Of a DNA stretch of 9,448 bases, positions 5,711 through 9,448 are shown piece by piece; position 1 is the first letter of the stretch, and each line of letters begins with the position of its first letter. Location: contig CANQLQ010000056.1 in the NCBI GenBank assembly GCA_947624755.1, positions 1 to 9,448 of the forward strand. Direction: 5' to 3'. A model generated the notes under the pieces. That model worked only from the letters and a program-made list of their open reading frames with translations. It had not been told where the DNA came from and searched no databases. Both the position numbers and the translations under genes were made by a program. This DNA is from an uncultured Clostridia bacterium. GTDB lineage: Bacteria; Bacillota; Clostridia; Oscillospirales; Acutalibacteraceae.

Positions 5711-6646
5711 TTATTTGTTTATTGTGCTGAAAACAGAAGGATCGTTTACAATTTCGATTTTGTCAATTGTTCCGTTTTCAAATATATTATATATTGCTTT
5801 TTCAAAGTCTCTTACGTCCATTGCCGAAAGATCGCTTGAAACAAGGTTTATTATGCTGTTATATCTTTCTTCAACGGTTGAATTTTTAAAATCGGCAATT
5901 CTTTTTGCAATGCTTGCGGTGATATCCGTAAGCTTATTTGGCTGTTCCCACATTACATTGCAAAGATACAGATAGTATTTAAGCATGGTGTCGGGTGTAA
6001 AGATCTGCCTGCCTTTTTCAATTGTGAAGCTTAAACCGTTATAGTCGTAGTTAATCTGTTCATCAATTGTAATTTCCGTGTCCCCGAGGACTTTCATAAT
6101 ATCAATAAAGTTTTCTTCGTCGCAAAGAACATATTTTTCTATTCCTATCGAATAACGCTCGCCGACTGCCCAAAGAAGCTCGGTAATTCCTCCGATTTGA
6201 AGATGCTTCTGCATTGTGCCGTCAATATTATTTACCCTACAGACGGTTGAAACAGGTATGTATGCAACTTTGATTCCGTCATTGCCGCCGTCAAAATTTA
6301 CAACGGCAAGAAAATGAAGGTCGTTATTTCCGTCACGGGTAAAGGCAAGCAGAATGTTGCCCGCAAAAGAATCCGCCTGACTTTCGTCAAAGGTCTGCAA
6401 AACCGAGGATTCAAAGGTTTCGCCGCCTGATGAGGTTTCGTTTGATGCATTTTCCTTTTCCCTTATGACGGTTAACGCAGAAACAGCGGCAAGAATTACA
6501 ATGAGAACGGCAAAAGCGATTATAATAAGTCTCGGATTGATGTTTATTTTCCTGCTTCTGACGTAGTGGCGGTGTACTTTGTCGGGATCGGCTTTTTTGG
6601 GCGTATTCAGCTTTTTTAAAAATTTTTCAAAAAAATCAAGGTTCAT
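5711..6646 (-). CDS. LytR-CpsA-Psr (LCP) domain protein, degenerate, membrane-anchored
   Basis: The 311-residue protein has a basic cytoplasmic N-terminus (1-38), one membrane helix at about 39-60 and an extracellular domain from about 95 to 290. The domain follows the LCP layout: NILLAFTRDGNNDLHFLAVV at 97-116, VAYIPVSTV at 127-135 and GGITELLWAVGE at 152-163 followed by an IDIMKVLGD segment. LCP enzymes attach teichoic acids or other glycopolymers to peptidoglycan. Here the usual SIPRDT is YIPVST, so the conserved arginine is a valine at 132, and the RSDT-like site is NNDL (107-110). Transferase activity is therefore doubtful. A binding or regulatory role is possible but unproven. The ATG at 6646 has no clear ribosome binding site; AAGAAAG lies about 11 bases upstream. 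Promoter 6746-6774 and terminator 5657-5682 make it a single-gene unit. LCP family assignment rests on motif order and is fairly, not fully, secure. Confidence 0.72.
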   Translation of the reverse strand: MNLDFFEKFLKKLNTPKKADPDKVHRHYVRSRKININPRLIIIAFAVLIVILAAVSALTVIREKENASNETSSGGETFESSVLQTFDESQADSFAGNILLAFTRDGNNDLHFLAVVNFDGGNDGIKVAYIPVSTVCRVNNIDGTMQKHLQIGGITELLWAVGERYSIGIEKYVLCDEENFIDIMKVLGDTEITIDEQINYDYNGLSFTIEKGRQIFTPDTMLKYYLYLCNVMWEQPNKLTDITASIAKRIADFKNSTVEERYNSIINLVSSDLSAMDVRDFEKAIYNIFENGTIDKIEIVNDPSVFSTINK

Positions 6647-6745
6647 AAAATCAGCGCTTTCTTAAAAACAACACCGCACAACGACTGTTTAAAGACATAT
6701 ACACAGTAATTTGCGTGATATTGTTTAGTATTAAAAATCGAGGAA

Positions 6746-6774
6746 ATTATACCATAAGACCTGTTTTTAGTCAA
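6746..6774 (-). promoter_or_regulatory. Sigma-A promoter of the LCP-like gene
   Basis: On the minus strand TTGACT (6769-6774) and a perfect TATAAT (6746-6751) are 17 bases apart. Transcription would start near 6739, leaving a leader of about 90 bases before the ATG at 6646. No known riboswitch is recognised in that leader. Confidence 0.85.
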
Positions 6775-6779
6775 ACGGA

Positions 6780-6811
6780 TAAAAAATGCCGCCCGAATTT
6801 ATACGGACGAC
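6780..6811 (-). terminator. Rho-independent terminator of the Asn/Gln-rich peptide gene
   Basis: On the minus strand GTCGTCCG pairs with CGGGCGGC (6804-6811 with 6788-6795, two G-U pairs) around an 8-base AT loop, followed by ATTTTTTA. It starts 25 bases after the peptide stop codon and ends just before the LCP -35 box. Confidence 0.8.
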
Positions 6812-6836
6812 ACCTTGACTTTTTAAAAAGCCGTTT

Positions 6837-6983
6837 TTAGAAGTTGTTTTCTTCGTTGTCGAATTTGTTCTGGTTATTTTTGTTCTGGTTGTTTTTGTTG
6901 TTCTGATTGTTCTTGTTCTGATTGTTGTTGTTCTGGTTATTGTTGTTTTGGTTGTTGTTCTGGTTATTATTCTGATTTGACAT
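6837..6983 (-). CDS. Small Asn/Gln-rich peptide, 48 residues
   Basis: Reading the minus strand from ATG 6983 gives 48 residues, of which 29 are Asn, 8 Gln and 4 Lys. It starts MSNQNNNQNNNQ and continues as Q-spaced Asn runs with Lys toward the end, finishing KFDNEENNF before TAA. A ribosome binding site AAGGAG (6995-7000) lies 11 bases upstream, and a good intrinsic terminator follows at 6780-6811, so the frame is very probably a real gene despite its size and low complexity. The product has no membrane segment and should be disordered. I do not recognise a named family. Gamma-type small acid-soluble spore proteins are also rich in Asn/Gln but have different repeats. No convincing promoter was found upstream. 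The function is unknown. Confidence 0.75.
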   Translation of the reverse strand: MSNQNNNQNNNQNNNNQNNNNQNKNNQNNKNNQNKNNQNKFDNEENNF

Positions 6984-7073
6984 TAGAAAAAAATCTCCTT
7001 TTCTTAAATTTTAAACACAGCATCTGCGTTCGATTTTAGTATGCTCAAAGATTTTGGTTTTATCCCTTTTTTC

Positions 7074-7102
7074 TTGACTTGACCTTTTTTACGTGATAAA
7101 AT
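7074..7102 (+). promoter_or_regulatory. Sigma-A promoter of the symporter operon
   Basis: TTGACT (7074-7079) and TAAAAT (7097-7102) are 17 bases apart. Transcription would start near 7109, 40 bases before the preferred start codon at 7149. The region points away from the Asn/Gln-rich peptide gene, so the two units are divergent. No operator palindrome is seen. Confidence 0.75.
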
Positions 7103-7136
7103 TTTTATATGATTTATATAATCTATTAAAATGAAA

Positions 7137-7145
7137 AGAAGTGAT
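7137..7145 (+). promoter_or_regulatory. Ribosome binding site that decides the symporter start
   Basis: AGAAGTGAT matches the anti-Shine-Dalgarno target GGAGGTGAT at 7 of 9 bases and is well placed for the ATG at 7149. The ATG at 7131 has only AT-rich sequence before it. Confidence 0.6.
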
Positions 7146-7148
7146 ACT

Positions 7149-8822
7149 ATGTCAAATGAAAACCCTCATTCTTTTGGTGAAAAGCTTAAACGTGCCATCG
7201 GGGTCAAAGGCGACTTTAAAACGGCAATTATGCCGATGATAAATTACAGCTTTGCCAACATCTTTATGGGCGGCGCGGGATACATAATCAGTATGTATTT
7301 TACAATTTTCCTTACCGATGTCGTCAATATAAGCTTAAAGCAGGCCGGTATGGTTGTTATGATTGCTACCTTATGGGACGCAATAACCGATCCTATGATG
7401 GGAATAATAACCGACCGCACAAGGTCGAGGCTCGGTAAACACAGACGGTATCTTCTTCTTGGAATACCTGTTCTTTTCATTTCCTATGCACTGTTGTGGA
7501 ATTCATACGGATTGAAAGATCCGAAAACGTCAATGATATATTTTGTTTTTGTTTATATGCTTTATAAAACCGCATATACTATAATCGGCGTTCCGCACAC
7601 AGCAATGCTTCCCGAGCTTGCGCCGGAATATGATTTGAGAACACAGTACAATTCTGTCGGCTATCTTTTCAATTCCGCGGGTATGGTTCCGGCTTATCTT
7701 ATAGCAATTGCCGTGCTTTATCTTTTTGGTTCGGGCAGCGATATTTCGTCCGCTTCAAAATTTCCGTTCCTTTTGATTGGTATTATTCTTGCGGCTTTCT
7801 TCTCTTTTTCGGTTTTTGTTACCTATAAAAAAACAAGTGAGCCTTCGTCGCTTGACAATAAGCAGGAAAAACTTGACATTAAATATATAATTCGTGAATA
7901 TGTCCTTGTTTTTAAAAATAAAGCTTTCAGACAATATTTCTTTATGAATGTTTTCTATCAGCTTTCGACCGGCTTTTATATGAACACTAAGGTCTATTAC
8001 ATTAAATATCTTGCCGGACAATACAGTAAATATGCGCTTTACAATGCGGTTGCCGGCGTTGCCGAAGCTTCGGCTTTTCCGCTCAACTATGCGCTTACAA
8101 TGAAGTTCGGCAAAAAACGCTGCGGCAGTATCGTTACACCGCTTATGGTTGCCGGGCTTGCAATCGGTCTTTTTATGCAGACAAGTTCGGGCGGTTCTTC
8201 GTTCGTTTGGGTTGCGCTTATGATGCTCAGCATGATTCTTTATCCTTTCGGAATGAGCGGACTCGGCTTCGTGTCGACCAATGTTTTTCCCGACCTTACC
8301 GATGTCGATGAGCTTATAACGGGAAGAAGAAGGGAAGGCGTAATTTCAACCTTCAACACTCTTATTAAAAAAAGTATCGGCGGCGTTATGGCGGCTTTTG
8401 TCGGGCTTGTCCTTCAATCCTTCGGCCTTGTGACAGGCGATGCCGTCAAAAATTTTGAAGCGCAGAGCGGTCAGATGTATCAGCAGACGCCGCACGCTAT
8501 TGTCGGCGTTCGTCTTTGTGTTGCGATTATTCCCATTGCCGCCGCGCTTATCTCTCTTTTCCTTGTTCATAAATTTCAGATGACGAAGGAAGATCATACA
8601 ATGTTCTGCGCGGCAATTGCGGCAAAGCATAAATATTCGAGCGTTTCCCTTACAAAAGAGGAAATTGAACGCATTGAAATTGTTTCCGGCCAAAAATTTG
8701 AAAATACATGGCTTGGCAAAAATAACGACCCGTCAAAAGCCCATGCTCTTGACAAAAACGAAAACGGCGAATATATTATACTTCTTGAAAAAGAAGAACA
8801 AAAGAAAACCTTAGTTAATTAA
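7149..8822 (+). CDS. GPH-family (MFS) sugar:cation symporter
   Basis: This 557-residue membrane protein belongs to the glycoside-pentoside-hexuronide:cation symporters, which couple sugar uptake to sodium or proton entry (melibiose and xyloside transporters are relatives). The signature is at residues 76-100: WDAITDPMMG followed by a D-R-T-R-S-R-L-G-K-H-R-R loop between helices 2 and 3, with acidic positions Asp77, Asp81 and Asp89. About twelve hydrophobic segments alternate with short loops up to residue 473. An 84-residue hydrophilic tail (474-557) follows, longer than usual, containing LTKEEIERIE and VSGQKFENTWLG. The start at 7149 is chosen over 7131 for its ribosome binding site. The next gene starts 34 bases after the stop with no terminator, so they form an operon. 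The substrate cannot be read. An arabino-oligosaccharide would fit the GH43 enzyme in the window, but the two are 4.7 kb apart. Confidence 0.9.
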   Translation: MSNENPHSFGEKLKRAIGVKGDFKTAIMPMINYSFANIFMGGAGYIISMYFTIFLTDVVNISLKQAGMVVMIATLWDAITDPMMGIITDRTRSRLGKHRRYLLLGIPVLFISYALLWNSYGLKDPKTSMIYFVFVYMLYKTAYTIIGVPHTAMLPELAPEYDLRTQYNSVGYLFNSAGMVPAYLIAIAVLYLFGSGSDISSASKFPFLLIGIILAAFFSFSVFVTYKKTSEPSSLDNKQEKLDIKYIIREYVLVFKNKAFRQYFFMNVFYQLSTGFYMNTKVYYIKYLAGQYSKYALYNAVAGVAEASAFPLNYALTMKFGKKRCGSIVTPLMVAGLAIGLFMQTSSGGSSFVWVALMMLSMILYPFGMSGLGFVSTNVFPDLTDVDELITGRRREGVISTFNTLIKKSIGGVMAAFVGLVLQSFGLVTGDAVKNFEAQSGQMYQQTPHAIVGVRLCVAIIPIAAALISLFLVHKFQMTKEDHTMFCAAIAAKHKYSSVSLTKEEIERIEIVSGQKFENTWLGKNNDPSKAHALDKNENGEYIILLEKEEQKKTLVN

Positions 8823-8842
8823 AAGATACTTGCTAAAATTAC

Positions 8843-8848
8843 AGGAGG
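8843..8848 (+). promoter_or_regulatory. Strong ribosome binding site of the HEYGH protein gene
   Basis: AGGAGG lies 8 bases before ATG 8857. This rules out the in-frame ATG at 8830, which comes before it and has no binding site. Confidence 0.85.
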
Positions 8849-8856
8849 AAATAATT

Positions 8857-9357
8857 ATGGAAACAAAAATTGATATTACTCAAAAAGAACCGAAAGCAAA
8901 AGAAAAAGGCTTTCTTACAAGCCTTCAAAAGTTCTGTTTTTATTTTGTTCAGTGGACATGGGGTTTATCCGTAAATCTTGTCGGTGGAATAGCTTTCCTG
9001 ATTTGCACAAAAATCAAAGGCAGACGCTGGCAGCATTTCGGCTATTCATATATTGTTTATCTGCCTTGGAATTCGGGCGGACTTTCACTCGGACTTTTCA
9101 TTTTTATGAAAGACAATCACCCGAGGAAAAAATGGACATACAATACCCGTATTCACGAATACGGCCACACTTGGCAATGCCTTCTTTTGGGACCTCTTTA
9201 TTATTTGATAATTGCTCTGCCGTCGGCAATTTGGTGCAACTGTTTTGAAAATTACAGAAAGAAAAACAATGTCTCATACTACAAGCTTTATTGTGAAAGC
9301 TGGGCAAACAACTGGGGTCAGAAGGCATCGAAAATGACCATGATAGATGTAAAATAA
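8857..9357 (+). CDS. Small membrane protein with HEYGH (HExxH) motif, putative metallopeptidase-like
   Basis: The 166-residue product starts with a charged stretch (1-18). It then has hydrophobic segments at about 27-50, 62-84 (weaker, with LPWNSGGLSLG) and 108-127. Residues 99-104 read IHEYGH, a complete HExxH zinc-binding signature with His100, Glu101 and His104. A glutamate in YCESWANNWG (Glu147) could be the third ligand, as in gluzincin-type enzymes. Similar small proteins combining HEYGH, a hydrophobic LGPLYYLIIALPS segment and a downstream E-x-W-A motif occur in gut bacteria as uncharacterised proteins. That recollection is not tested here. It is the second gene of an operon with the GPH symporter and follows it by 34 bases. 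Peptidase activity is an inference. A non-catalytic metal-binding role is possible. The inverted repeat right after the stop may end transcription. Confidence 0.8.
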   Translation: METKIDITQKEPKAKEKGFLTSLQKFCFYFVQWTWGLSVNLVGGIAFLICTKIKGRRWQHFGYSYIVYLPWNSGGLSLGLFIFMKDNHPRKKWTYNTRIHEYGHTWQCLLLGPLYYLIIALPSAIWCNCFENYRKKNNVSYYKLYCESWANNWGQKASKMTMIDVK

Positions 9358-9440
9358 ACGCGTAGGGGCGACCCCGTGTGGTCGCCCTGTAAATTTGAAC
9401 TCGTTTTGGGGGCGACCACATGTGGTCGCCCCTACGCGTT
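9357..9440. repeat. Large inverted repeat of two related hairpins after the symporter operon
   Basis: The 17-base outer arms (9357-9373 and 9424-9440) are perfectly complementary. Each half also folds alone: GGGCGACC/GGTCGCCC (9366-9373/9380-9387, loop CCGTGT) and GGCGACC/GGTCGCC (9411-9417/9424-9430, loop ACATGT). The first arm overlaps the last base of the preceding stop codon. It lacks a proper T run, so it is more like a dispersed REP-type or palindromic repeat than a canonical terminator, although it could slow or end transcription and protect the mRNA 3' end. Confidence 0.8.
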
Positions 9441-9448
9441 ACCGCTTG

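Noticed and set aside
7001..7073. Sporulation-sigma promoter for the Asn/Gln-rich peptide
   Set aside because: A GCATA box is present on the minus strand (near 7039-7045) but no matching -10 box stands at the needed distance.
8830..8856. Upstream ATG at 8830 as the start of the HEYGH protein
   Set aside because: It lies before the AGGAGG at 8843-8848 and has no ribosome binding site, so ATG 8857 is used.

Overview
The window looks like chromosomal DNA of a low-to-moderate GC Gram-positive anaerobe of the class Clostridia, most likely a gut or rumen relative of Ruminococcus/Oscillospiraceae. Signs are AGGAGG-type ribosome binding sites, sigma-A promoters (TTGACA/TATAAT type), a class II aldolase, an LCP-type wall protein, an arabinan-type GH43 enzyme, a GPH-family sugar symporter and many palindromic intergenic repeats. 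The taxon is inferred from style, not from a marker gene.

Layout: 1-656 has no convincing gene. It holds an array of seven hairpins (13-245), a TTGAAA-17-TATAAT promoter (348-376) and a 253-bp element with 18-bp terminal inverted repeats and a TAA duplication (380-632), lying between that promoter and the next gene. 657-2384 is a secreted or membrane-anchored GH43 endo-arabinanase-like enzyme. 2549-3339 is a SAM methyltransferase gene broken by one frameshift, abutted by a frameshifted, 3'-truncated IS1182-like transposase remnant on the minus strand (3346-3592). 3593-3824 holds a terminator and a compact three-hairpin structure. 3825-4232 (minus) is an AT-rich orphan gene. 4433-4649 is a repeat with two 91-bp copies reaching the aldolase stop codon.

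4650-7000 is a series of three minus-strand single-gene units: a 48-residue Asn/Gln-rich peptide gene not marked by usual ORF size cut-offs, an LCP-domain protein lacking the usual catalytic arginine, and fba. The peptide and LCP genes end in intrinsic terminators placed just upstream of the next promoter. From 7074 a plus-strand operon encodes a GPH-family symporter and a small membrane protein with an HEYGH (HExxH) motif. A large inverted repeat closes the window (9357-9440).

Functionally, the GH43 enzyme could cut arabinan outside the cell and the GPH symporter could import sugar products, with fba in central glycolysis. The genes are not in one operon and the symporter substrate is not visible, so the link is a hypothesis. 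No CRISPR array, rRNA, tRNA or phage module was seen. The most unusual points are the mobile-element leader of the GH43 gene, the Asn/Gln-rich peptide, the HEYGH protein paired with a transporter, and the repeat whose copies differ only by C/T changes.
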